Source of the DNA: a bacterium
Lineage (GTDB): Bacteria > Chloroflexota > Dehalococcoidia > Tepidiformales > Tepidiformaceae
Direction: 5' to 3'
Length of the DNA: 10,952 bases
Assembly: GCA_945861295.1 (NCBI GenBank)
Contig: CAMAUF010000038.1
Span: 1 to 10,952, forward strand
The stretch's first letter is position 1. Each line of letters opens with the position of its first letter. The notes below the pieces were generated by a model. That model searched no databases, was not told the DNA's origin, and saw only the letters and a list, made by a program, of their open reading frames with translations. The translations under genes and the position numbers were made by a program. This document shows positions 1 to 6,562 of the stretch, in pieces.

Positions 1-1708
1 GTGAGGCGCCAGAGAGGTTGAGGAAGAGGAAACTCCCGAGCGCGGACGCCGCCTTCGCTGTCGTGCGCGCAAACACGGCGTGCTGGGCCAGCGACGGGTT
101 GCCTGTCTCAAGCGCGGCCCGAACTCCTTCGGGCGAACCGATGGCAAAGAATCCTGGCCCCGCCGCGTAGGCGATATCGTCTTGGCCCAAGGGAGAGCGG
201 ACTGTTATCTTCATGGTCCCGACGCGCTCTTCGCGCACGGCGCCGCCAATCGACTCGCCGAACGTGGCCAGCGCGGCGGCCGTCGCATCGGCATCGGTCG
301 CTTCGGCCAGCAAGACAAACTGGGCACGGTCGACTTGGTCCTGAGGGAACCAGACCGCCAAAGCGGACTCCCCCGTCATTATCGCGAGCACTTCAGCCCC
401 AGCATGGAGAGCTCCCCGGTCCGGGGTGTCCAAGAAGTCTTCGAGGAAGCTGTCGGCCTGGCCGGACTCCGGCGCCCGAGAGGCCGCCTCTTGCCAGAGC
501 GCCGCTGACCCGCGGACTGAGGCGAAGAGGACCGTGGTTACCGGGACGAGGCTGGCAAAGCGCGACGGACCGGCCTGGACGAGCGGCGCCCACTTCCCGA
601 GTTCGCCGACGATCACCGCCTGTTCGGCCTCGAATGCTCCATCCTTGGCGCCGAACACCACCGCGAACGGGCTGCCAGTCTGTTCCCCCAGCGCGCTCGC
701 GCCGACGAGGCTTTCGAGCATCGGATTGGTGAGCGCGCCGTCCACGATTTTGCCGAAATCGCCATACACGAAAAGCAGGAAGTTGGTCGTGAGCTTGTCG
801 CGAAGCGTCTGGAAATCGGGTGAAGCGCTCAACGCGGGCCGCTTCCCGAGCGAGACCTCGATGATCGCCTTGAGGGAATCGACGTCGGTGGTCAGGACGA
901 TGTGTTCGCCCAGGCGGATCACGAACCCTGAATCGCTCTTGAGATACGGGACACCCTCATAGGTGTCTTCCTGGAACGACCCTTCACCGATGATCGTGAT
1001 TCGCTTGAGGGCGAGCGCCGCGTCGCGAGCGCGGAAGACAACGCCACCATGGAGGTCCGCGAGGCCGGCGTCGAGCCCGACCCCTTCGACGCTGCGCAGA
1101 AAGACTCCCGCATCGCCCCCGAGCAAAGGCGCGATGTCGTCATCCCAGCTGAGCCCCGCGACGAGGTAGCCGGTCGACCCACCCGGGGCGAGCCTGCGGA
1201 TGCGGACTTTCGCGCCGGCCGCTATCTCGGTACTCGGGCCGAGCTTGTCCCCGGCTTGGTTGTAGACCTCATAGCCCTTGTACTGGCTCGTGTTGGATGG
1301 GGCGAGATCGCCCGTGACCGTCCGGATCGACTGCCCGTAGTCCAGATCCGCGACGAGCTTGACATCTACTCCCGCGTACTTCTTCGGGTCGCCAAAAACC
1401 TTGTACTCCTCTGAGGGCGCGACCAAGTTGCCGGTCTCGATCAACCCCTTGGCGCTGCCCTTGGGGTCCTCAACGCCGAGCCGCTCCAACAGCCTGAACG
1501 AGGCGACCCACTGACTGGACTCTAGGTCGGTGTTGATGCCGACATAGAGCGCTGCATCCCCAGGCACGAGCCCAGCGGAGGTGAGGTTCACCCCAGAGGC
1601 GCTGCTCGAAGAAAAGAAGAACACGAGCGCGACCGCGACCCCGACCAAGACTGTGGCAGCGATGCCCAGCTCGGCCGGTCGAACGCGCAAACCTGGTTTG
1701 GTCGCCAT
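1..1708 (-). CDS. DUF3352 family membrane-anchored protein (partial, C-terminus off the left edge)
   Basis: The minus frame from ATG at 1708 to position 1 has no stop (I checked every triplet), giving at least 569 residues. Residues 14-32 form one hydrophobic segment after a short basic N-terminus, so the protein is probably anchored with its bulk outside the cell. The exported part starts with LVPGDAALYVGIN (residues 47-59). It later shows repeated alpha/beta units such as SPDFQTLRDKL (from residue 296) and TTDVDSLKAIIEV, the style of the uncharacterised DUF3352 family, whose members are about 540-600 residues. Function is unknown. A GAGGG lies 9 nt upstream of the chosen start; an in-frame ATG at 1717 is also possible but its GAGGG abuts the codon. 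The gene is divergent from the VOC gene across 233 bp. Family assignment is by recall of sequence style; the open frame itself is certain. Confidence 0.78.
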   Translation of the reverse strand, partial: MATKPGLRVRPAELGIAATVLVGVAVALVFFFSSSSASGVNLTSAGLVPGDAALYVGINTDLESSQWVASFRLLERLGVEDPKGSAKGLIETGNLVAPSEEYKVFGDPKKYAGVDVKLVADLDYGQSIRTVTGDLAPSNTSQYKGYEVYNQAGDKLGPSTEIAAGAKVRIRRLAPGGSTGYLVAGLSWDDDIAPLLGGDAGVFLRSVEGVGLDAGLADLHGGVVFRARDAALALKRITIIGEGSFQEDTYEGVPYLKSDSGFVIRLGEHIVLTTDVDSLKAIIEVSLGKRPALSASPDFQTLRDKLTTNFLLFVYGDFGKIVDGALTNPMLESLVGASALGEQTGSPFAVVFGAKDGAFEAEQAVIVGELGKWAPLVQAGPSRFASLVPVTTVLFASVRGSAALWQEAASRAPESGQADSFLEDFLDTPDRGALHAGAEVLAIMTGESALAVWFPQDQVDRAQFVLLAEATDADATAAALATFGESIGGAVREERVGTMKITVRSPLGQDDIAYAAGPGFFAIGSPEGVRAALETGNPSLAQHAVFARTTAKAASALGSFLFLNLSGAS

Positions 1709-1868
1709 CCCTGCCATCCCTCGGCGCAGCGGTCGATCCGAGCGTACCGTCCCTAGCAATATCGTCCGGCGGCGGCTACAAATGAGGGCCGAGGCTGACA
1801 CTCGCTGTACTCTCGAAGTTGCACACGCCCCGAGCGTGGGCCTGGTAAGGCAGACCCGAAGGTGCGCA

Positions 1869-1896
1869 TAGACGCTTCTCAACTCTTCGCTAGACT
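1869..1896 (+). promoter_or_regulatory. Possible sigma-70-type promoter for the VOC gene
   Basis: TAGACG (1869-1874, 4 of 6 matches to TTGACA) and TAGACT (1891-1896, 4 of 6 matches to TATAAT) are separated by 16 bp. They sit about 45 bp upstream of the GTG start at 1942, in the 233-bp divergent gap. The match is moderate and could be chance. Nothing else in this gap looks like a gene. Confidence 0.3.
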
Positions 1897-1929
1897 CAGC
1901 CCCGGGCCGAGCGACATCGCGGGCCAGCC

Positions 1930-1936
1930 AAGGAGG
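1930..1936 (+). promoter_or_regulatory. Strong Shine-Dalgarno that fixes the GTG start at 1942
   Basis: AAGGAGG at 1930-1936 lies 5 nt before GTG 1942. No other in-frame start is as well placed, so the GTG start is well supported. Confidence 0.8.
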
Positions 1937-1941
1937 ACGCC

Positions 1942-2376
1942 GTGATCGTCCGGATCGACCACATCGGCATCGTATCGGGGAGTTGGGAGGCCGCCGCCGG
2001 CGTCCTGCTGCGGCAAATGGGCCTCGAACTCGACCTCGCCCGCACGCCCAAGCCCGAGGGCAACTACTTCGCTCCGGAGAACACCGACATTTACTTCGTC
2101 AAGGTCGGCCTGGGAGAGACGCGGATTGAGGTGCTGTTGCCCAGGGACGACCAGTCCGGGATCGGCCGCCGCCTGCGGAAGTTCGGCCCTGGGCTGCACC
2201 ATATCGGCTACGCCTCAGACGATGTTGGGGCAGATGCGGCGCGGTTTCGCGGACAGGGCCTGCGCCAGATCGACCTCACGAGCGGCGGTCGCGGCGACCT
2301 CCCCGGTTCTGGCACGCCATTCTTCCAGCCCGCCTCGGCCGGTGGCATCCTCTGGGAGATCGTCGCCGTCCGTTAG
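1942..2376 (+). CDS. VOC superfamily protein, methylmalonyl-CoA epimerase-like
   Basis: This 144-residue protein has the two-module vicinal oxygen chelate layout. It opens with RIDHIGIV (residues 4-11), the usual first strand with its metal-binding His (H7). It continues with RIEVLLPRDDQSGIGRRLRKFG (split: RIEVLLP at 61-67, then S72 and I74), GLHHIGY (84-90), and ends with GTPFFQP (124-130) and GGILWEIV (134-141). That order, especially IE.LLP, GLHHI and G.L.E, is the pattern of methylmalonyl-/ethylmalonyl-CoA epimerases. These enzymes use a divalent metal held by His, Gln/Glu, His and Glu; candidate ligands here are H7, E63, H86 or H87, and E139. Length is normal for the family. No mutase or carboxylase gene is in the window to confirm the pathway, so another VOC enzyme such as a lyase or dioxygenase-like protein cannot be excluded. 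It starts with GTG behind a strong Shine-Dalgarno. Confidence 0.85.
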   Translation: MIVRIDHIGIVSGSWEAAAGVLLRQMGLELDLARTPKPEGNYFAPENTDIYFVKVGLGETRIEVLLPRDDQSGIGRRLRKFGPGLHHIGYASDDVGADAARFRGQGLRQIDLTSGGRGDLPGSGTPFFQPASAGGILWEIVAVR

Positions 2377-2492
2377 CCTCGGGGCGGCGCCTGCCTGGTA
2401 AGCGCGAGAAGCGAGGCACTATGCGACGATGATCGCGGACTCCCGTTACCATATGCCGAAGACTCCAACGCCCGCTCCTGGGTGAGGCGAGA

Positions 2493-3275
2493 GTGAGCGT
2501 CATGACCAGCCGCGAAGTCCCGCTCCCGCGCCTGCTGCCTCGTCTTCGCGTTACCCCAAAATTCCGCTGGCTGCGGGCCTTGGCGATCGACTTTGGCCTG
2601 GTTACGGCCGTCATGGCCGGATATTTCGTCCTGCGAGGGATGGCGCCCAACCGTCCAGAGTTCGCTCTCGATGTCTCCCGGCAGCTCATCGCCTTCGAAC
2701 GGGCGATAGGCGTGTTCTGGGAGCCAGAGGTCCAAAGCGCCTCCATCCGGTACGAATGGCTGAAGGAGGCGGCCAATTTCATCTATGCCTATGGCCACTT
2801 CCCCGTCCTAGTGGCCGTCGCCGTTTGGCTCTGGGTCCGGGGAAGGCCGTCATTTCTGGACCTGCGGAACACGATCGTTGTTTCCATGGCGATCGGGCTC
2901 GTGATGTATTACTTGCTCCCGGCCGCCCCCCCGCGCCTCCTGGAAGCGCACGGGATTGACCTCGGGTTTGTTGACACGATCTTCGGTGGCGGGACAGCGG
3001 TCGAATACGCGCAGCCGGACATCATCTTGAACGACTATGCGGCCATCCCGAGCTTCCATTTTGGCTGGATCGCGCTCGCCTCCGCCGCCATCTGGGTCAA
3101 CACGAAAAGCCTGCCGGCGCGGACCCTCGCCCTGGCGCTGACCGTCATCATGAGTTGGGCGATCGTCGCTACTGGCAATCACTTCTTCGTCGACATGGTG
3201 ATCGGCGGCGCCGTGGTGCTCGCCGCTTGGGCATTGGCGATCCGTTGGCGGGCCAGCCGCTGGCTGCGCTGGTAG
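2493..3275 (+). CDS. PAP2 superfamily (AUR1-like) integral membrane phosphatase/transferase
   Basis: This 260-residue polytopic membrane protein carries the PAP2 motifs. P-A-A-P-P-R lies at 143-148. PSFHFGW (186-192) contains the S-x-H of the second phosphatase motif, and GNHFFVD (228-234) holds the catalytic H-xxx-D of the third. LIAFERAIG (65-73), the glutamine at 81 and the N-x-x-Y at 95-98 followed by HFP (102-104) match the PAP2_3/AUR1-like branch, which includes inositol-phosphoceramide synthase relatives and many bacterial lipid phosphatases. Hydrophobic segments lie near 31-47, 102-115, 127-142, 189-202, 211-226 and 235-250. The likely substrate is a membrane lipid phosphate or a lipid head-group exchange, but it cannot be named from sequence. 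The start is GTG 2493, because GAGG ends 5 nt upstream; ATG 2502 is an alternative. Neighbours do not suggest a pathway. Confidence 0.85.
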   Translation: MSVMTSREVPLPRLLPRLRVTPKFRWLRALAIDFGLVTAVMAGYFVLRGMAPNRPEFALDVSRQLIAFERAIGVFWEPEVQSASIRYEWLKEAANFIYAYGHFPVLVAVAVWLWVRGRPSFLDLRNTIVVSMAIGLVMYYLLPAAPPRLLEAHGIDLGFVDTIFGGGTAVEYAQPDIILNDYAAIPSFHFGWIALASAAIWVNTKSLPARTLALALTVIMSWAIVATGNHFFVDMVIGGAVVLAAWALAIRWRASRWLRW

Positions 3276-3348
3276 CCGAGGCTCCCTCGCACCCCCGGAC
3301 GGCGCCGTTCAGGTCGCCGCGCCCCAGAGCCTACAAGGCGCGCCAGAG

Positions 3349-3354
3349 TACGAT
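3349..3354 (+). promoter_or_regulatory. -10-like hexamer just upstream of rnhB (possible leaderless start)
   Basis: TACGAT (TA...T pattern) ends 8 nt before the rnhB ATG at 3363. The start has no recognisable Shine-Dalgarno, so transcription could begin at or next to the ATG. There is no -35 match at 17 bp. Confidence 0.3.
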
Positions 3355-3362
3355 TTGCGGTC

Positions 3363-3995
3363 ATGGCCCACGCACCCGTCCCGAGTTTCCGGTTCGAACG
3401 CGAGGCCTGGCGGGCCGGTGCTTATTGGGTCGCGGGCGTGGATGAGGTCGGCGTCGGGCCGTTGGCGGGGCCGTTAACGGCCGGGGTCGTCGCGCTTCCG
3501 CCCCGGCGGCGCTTCAAATGGTACAAGTGGGTCAACGACTCCAAGGTCTTAACCGAAAGCGTCCGCGACGAGCTGGCCACCCAGATCCAGGCCGACGTCC
3601 CCTGGGCGCTCGGCTGGGCCAGCGTGGCCGAGATCGACCGCGTCAACGTCTATCAGGCCCGCAAGCTCGCCATGTTGCGTGCCTTCGAGGCGCTGAGCGT
3701 GCGGCCCGACCATATCATCTCGGACGCGCTCGACCTGCCGCTGCCGAACCTGCGCGCCGTCGTCAACGGCGACGCGCTCAGCATCGCCGTCGGGGCCGCC
3801 TCCATCGTCGCCAAAGTCGCCCGCGACGCCCTCATGGTCGAGATGTGCGCGAAGTACCCCGGCTACCACTTCTGCCGCAACCGGGGTTATCCCACGCCGG
3901 AGCATAAGCGGCTGCTCGTCCAGCGCGGGCCCTGCCCCATCCACCGCCGCAGTTTCGCCCCGGTTGCCCAACTTTCGCTGCCGCTGACGCCATGA
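3363..3995 (+). CDS. rnhB: Ribonuclease HII with an altered GRG motif
   Basis: RNase HII cuts RNA in RNA-DNA hybrids and removes single ribonucleotides misincorporated in DNA. The 210-residue protein covers the whole family fold: GVDEVGVGPLAGPL (25-38), NDSKVLTE (58-65), ASVAEIDRVNV (86-96), AASIVAKVARD (145-155), RGYPTPEH (174-181) and CPIHRRSFAPV (191-201). The four acidic catalytic residues appear intact: D27, E28, D121 and D137 (in NGD, usually KGD). Oddities: the Gly-Arg-Gly loop that reads the RNA-DNA junction is G30-V31-G32, and the usual HKGY is N173-R174-G175-Y176. The stacking tyrosine Y176 is kept. The start is ATG 3363; I see no Shine-Dalgarno. The stop overlaps the next gene by ATGA, so the two are probably co-translated. 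Family identity is firm; full activity is less certain because of V31. Confidence 0.96.
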   Translation: MAHAPVPSFRFEREAWRAGAYWVAGVDEVGVGPLAGPLTAGVVALPPRRRFKWYKWVNDSKVLTESVRDELATQIQADVPWALGWASVAEIDRVNVYQARKLAMLRAFEALSVRPDHIISDALDLPLPNLRAVVNGDALSIAVGAASIVAKVARDALMVEMCAKYPGYHFCRNRGYPTPEHKRLLVQRGPCPIHRRSFAPVAQLSLPLTP

Positions 3996-4366
3996 CGGAC
4001 ACCAAGACACCGCGCCAGGAGCTGGGCGGCTTCGGCGAACGCGTCGCCGCAGCCCGGGTCGAAGGTCTCGGTATGACCATCCTCGCCCGAAATGTGCGCC
4101 TGAAAGCGAGCGAAGTCGACATCTTGGCGCGGGACGGCGAGGACCTCGTGTTCATCGAGGTGAGGACGCGCCGCGCGATGCCGGGTGCGGCAGGCGAATC
4201 GCTCGATGCCCGCAAGCGCAACAAAATGTGGGCCGCGGCGATGGAGTATTGCGAACGCGAAAGCCTCGACCCCAGCCGCGCCCGCCTAGACGCCATCCTC
4301 GTCGAACTCGATGCGCGCGGCGTGGTGAGGAGCGTCCAACATCTCCGTGGCCTCGAACTCGATTGA
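3992..4366 (+). CDS. yraN: YraN/UPF0102 family protein, predicted nuclease fold
   Basis: This 124-residue protein is the usual length for UPF0102. It has the family landmarks GFGE (13-16), ILARNVRL (30-37), SEVDIL (40-45, usually GE-I/V-D), LVFIEVRTR (52-60), the lysine-containing segment DARKRNKM, and ARLDAILV near the C-terminus. E41/D43 and E56-V57-R58 correspond to the PD-(D/E)xK restriction-endonuclease-like core. The last position is Arg rather than Lys, a conservative change. The family is often found next to rnhB, as here. A role in DNA processing or recombination is inferred from the fold; the reaction is not established. ATG 3992 overlaps the rnhB stop by 4 bp, which suggests translational coupling. 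Confidence 0.93.
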   Translation: MTDTKTPRQELGGFGERVAAARVEGLGMTILARNVRLKASEVDILARDGEDLVFIEVRTRRAMPGAAGESLDARKRNKMWAAAMEYCERESLDPSRARLDAILVELDARGVVRSVQHLRGLELD

Positions 4367-4436
4367 CGCGACGTCTGACCCCTGTTGAGGCGTCTACCGG
4401 CGCCGACCTCTGCTCTAGGAGGGGTTACGCCACATC

Positions 4437-4862
4437 GTGGACGAGACCTTCGATCAGATCAGCGTGCCTGGCGCTGACGGGCATTCTGGGGCGGCCGGCG
4501 AGGACCGGCGAGCCCATCGCCGGTACCCGACCCGGCTCGCGGGAACGGTCGAGGTCGCCCCTGGGGTGACCGCGATGGTAAGCGTCCTCGACATGTCGAC
4601 GGGAGGGGCGTTGGTCCGTTTCCCGGTAGGGTCGTCCATCCCGAAATCCTTCCTCCTGATGCTCGGCGCCGACGATCGCCGATCGACGCCGGTCCCCTGC
4701 CACACCTGCTGGCACGAAGAGCATTGGACCGGCCTGCTCGCGCATGTCGGCTTTGCCGGGCTTTCGGAGTCCGAAGCCGTCTTCGTCTCGACGGTGATTG
4801 AGGCGCTCCGCCCCGACTATGAGCGGCGGCAGCGCTATGTGGCGGAGCGGCCGGACCGGTAG
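4437..4862 (+). CDS. Single-domain PilZ protein (predicted c-di-GMP receptor)
   Basis: PilZ domains bind cyclic di-GMP through an arginine-rich RxxxR loop and a D/N-x-S-x-x-G strand motif. Both are present: RRAHRR at 24-29 and DMSTGG at 52-57, separated by the usual 20-odd residues. The remaining part to residue 141 gives the beta barrel, with HVGFAGLS near 113-120, followed by a short helix and a polar tail. There is no other recognisable domain, so the protein probably acts as an adaptor that passes the c-di-GMP signal to an unknown partner. The start is GTG 4437; AGGAGGGG lies at 4417-4424 with a rather long 12-nt spacing, so the start is a little uncertain. It has cysteines at 83 and 86 (C-H-T-C) followed by W-H, which could be chance or a metal or redox site. 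No cyclase or motility gene is nearby. Confidence 0.88.
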   Translation: MDETFDQISVPGADGHSGAAGEDRRAHRRYPTRLAGTVEVAPGVTAMVSVLDMSTGGALVRFPVGSSIPKSFLLMLGADDRRSTPVPCHTCWHEEHWTGLLAHVGFAGLSESEAVFVSTVIEALRPDYERRQRYVAERPDR

Positions 4863-5018
4863 AGCCGGTGACAAGGCCTTAGCGGGCGACCGCATTCCGG
4901 CGCATGCACCCGGGCGCCGCGGCCCTCCTTCCCCTGGTCAGTCGACTGAGGGCCCGAGAACGACCACAATCGGCCTCGCCCCGGCCTCGCCGGTGAGCTC
5001 GCTAAAGGTGGTCCGATC

Positions 5019-5897
5019 ATGAAGTACGGAGTCGCTATCCCGCACGCCAACGCATTCGCCGCCCCGGAGGCAATCCGGACGATGGCGCGAATCGTCGAGG
5101 ACCTCGGCTTCGACTCGCTTTGGGTCAGCGACCACATCATCGTCCCCGAAGGCTCCGGCTATATTCCGGAGGTCATGGCCGAACCCCTGGCCACGCTGGC
5201 CTTCCTGGCGGCTGAAACGAACCACGTCGCCCTCGGCCTCAGCGTCCTGATCGTCCCCTACCGCGACCCTGTGTTCACGGCGAAGTTCCTTAGCACGGTC
5301 GACTATCTCAGCAACGGGCGGCTCATCGCTGGCGTTGGCGCGGGTTGGTTGGAGCAGGAGTTCGACGCCCTCAGCGTCCCCTTCGCCGAACGGGGCGCAC
5401 GCACGGACGAGTACCTCCGCGTTTACCGGAACCTCTGGGAAACCGACACGTCATCGTTCGAGGGTACGTTCAAGCGGTACGAAAAGATGCGCATGTTCCC
5501 CAAGAAGGCGCCCAACCGTCGCGGCACGATCCCGATCCTGGTCGGCGGCAACGGCAAAGCCAGCGTGCGCCGGGCGGCCGAACTGGGCGATGGCTGGCAT
5601 CCGATCAACCTCGGCCCGGATGAGTTCCCGGCCGCCGTGGCGGAGTACCGGGCACAGTGCGCGCGCTTCGGCCGCGAACCGGGCACGATCTCGATGCGGC
5701 ACATGCCAGGGGGCCGGACGCGGCCTCAGGGCGGGGCATGGCCCCTTTCTGGGACGCCGCACGAGCAGGCCGCCGACATCCGCGCTTACGCGGCGGGCGG
5801 CCTCGACGAACTCGTCCTCTCCCTGCCCTTCCGGAACGTCAACGAGGTGGGCACGACACTGAGAGCGTTCATGCGCGACGTCGCCGGCCGGGTGTGA
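5019..5897 (+). CDS. LLM-class (luciferase-like) oxidoreductase, Rv2161c/F420-type
   Basis: This 292-residue protein has the bacterial luciferase-like TIM-barrel pattern. LGFDSLWVSDHIIVP (29-43) is the typical second strand with the S-D-H motif. HVALGLSVLIVPYRDPV (69-85) and FLSTVDYLSNGRLIAGVGAGW (split: from F90, with GRL at 100-102 and GVGAGW at 105-110) follow, then E114-F115 and a downstream PILVGGNG and AAELGDGWHPI. This series is characteristic of the TIGR03619 Rv2161c family, which is thought to use reduced F420 (FMN in some relatives). The substrate is unknown. The chosen ATG has AAAGGTGG at 5004-5011, 7 nt upstream. It is separated from the PilZ gene by 156 bp, so it may have its own promoter, although I could not find a good one. 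The gene is followed after 41 bp by the Nudix-like gene on the same strand. Confidence 0.9.
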   Translation: MKYGVAIPHANAFAAPEAIRTMARIVEDLGFDSLWVSDHIIVPEGSGYIPEVMAEPLATLAFLAAETNHVALGLSVLIVPYRDPVFTAKFLSTVDYLSNGRLIAGVGAGWLEQEFDALSVPFAERGARTDEYLRVYRNLWETDTSSFEGTFKRYEKMRMFPKKAPNRRGTIPILVGGNGKASVRRAAELGDGWHPINLGPDEFPAAVAEYRAQCARFGREPGTISMRHMPGGRTRPQGGAWPLSGTPHEQAADIRAYAAGGLDELVLSLPFRNVNEVGTTLRAFMRDVAGRV

Positions 5898-5926
5898 GGC
5901 AAGCCGAGCCGTTGACATCGCTGCGG

Positions 5927-5932
5927 TACACT
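5927..5932 (+). promoter_or_regulatory. -10-like hexamer positioned for a leaderless Nudix mRNA
   Basis: TACACT (4 of 6 matches to TATAAT) ends 6 nt before ATG 5939. No Shine-Dalgarno precedes this ATG. The spacing is that of leaderless transcripts, where the first base of the mRNA is the A of the start codon. TTGACA at 5912-5917 is a perfect -35 hexamer but lies only 9 bp from it, which is too close for a standard promoter. Confidence 0.35.
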
Positions 5933-5938
5933 GGCTCC

Positions 5939-6562
5939 ATGGCCGCTGTCGTCGTCGTCATCTTCACCGTTGAGAAAGAAGGGCTGTCGGTGCTGCTCAT
6001 TGAGCGCGCCGCGCCGCCGTATCAGGGTTCCTGGGCGCTGCCTGGCGGCCTGCTCCGGGAGGGCGAAACGCTGAGCGGCGCGGCGACCCGCAAGCTCGCC
6101 GATGAGACCGGCGTCAGCGACCTCTTCCTCGAACAGCTGTTCACCTTCGACCACGTCCCGGACAGCGCGGCCGAAGTCGTGGTCTCCTATTTCGCGCTCG
6201 TCGATGTCGCGCGCACCCGGCTGCGGGCGGAGAGCGAGTGGCGGCCCGCTTGGCGGCCGATCCGGGCGACCAGCGGCCTCGCCTTCGACAACGACCGCAT
6301 CATCGCCTACGCCGAAGAGCGGCTGCGCAACAAGCTCGACTACACCAACATTGCCTACAGCCTTCTGCCCGCGCAGTTCACCATGACGGCGATGCAGCGT
6401 GTCTACGAAGCGATCCTCGGCGAGGCGATGGACAAGCGAAACTTTCGGCGGCGCGTCGTCGGGCTCGACATCGTCCGCGAGACGGGCCTGACCACCAAAC
6501 AGGGCGCCTACCGGCCGGCGATGCTATACGAATTCACGAGCCGGGAGCCGATGACGTTCTGA
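5939..6562 (+). CDS. NrtR-like protein: Nudix domain plus C-terminal winged helix
   Basis: The 207-residue protein has two parts. Residues 1-130 form a Nudix domain with GSWALPGGLL (30-39). The Nudix box runs from G37 through E43, R51-K52-L53, D55-E56 and G58-V59, so the usual R-E-x-x-E-E is R-K-x-x-D-E. Residues 140-200 contain SLLPAQFTM, VYEAILG, DKRNFRRRVV and YRPAMLYEF, the signature of the winged helix in NrtR-type regulators. In characterised NrtR proteins the Nudix domain binds ADP-ribose-type ligands and the winged helix represses NAD-metabolism genes. Here the loss of the first box glutamate (K52) suggests sensing rather than hydrolysis, an inference. The start is ATG 5939; the frame is open back to 5657 but that part overlaps the oxidoreductase gene and is not family-like. 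No NAD gene is in the window, so its target is unknown. Its 3' end overlaps the convergent ABC gene by 39 bp. Confidence 0.85.
   Translation: MAAVVVVIFTVEKEGLSVLLIERAAPPYQGSWALPGGLLREGETLSGAATRKLADETGVSDLFLEQLFTFDHVPDSAAEVVVSYFALVDVARTRLRAESEWRPAWRPIRATSGLAFDNDRIIAYAEERLRNKLDYTNIAYSLLPAQFTMTAMQRVYEAILGEAMDKRNFRRRVVGLDIVRETGLTTKQGAYRPAMLYEFTSREPMTF

Noticed and set aside
80..1414. Several plus-strand open frames (80-508, 426-962, 1049-1414) in the first 1.7 kb.
   Set aside because: The minus frame is open without a stop for 569 codons, with a start, Shine-Dalgarno, membrane anchor and family-like pattern. The plus frames have low-complexity, Arg/Pro/Ser-rich products.
1840..2402. GCCTGGTAAG occurs in two intergenic gaps (1840-1849 and 2393-2402).
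   Set aside because: Dozens of repeated 10-mers are expected by chance in a window this size, and the flanks do not match.
4371..4395. Imperfect inverted repeat after yraN (GACGTCT and AGGCGTC), considered as a terminator.
   Set aside because: Short stem with a G-U pair, an 11-nt loop and no T tract downstream.
4938..4949. Perfect 12-bp palindrome TCAGTCGACTGA upstream of the oxidoreductase gene, considered as an operator.
   Set aside because: A few palindromes of this length are expected by chance in 11 kb, and no second copy or promoter overlap is seen.
5657..5938. 94-codon upstream extension of the Nudix frame.
   Set aside because: It overlaps the oxidoreductase coding region and is Arg/Pro-rich. 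Nudix homology begins at ATG 5939.
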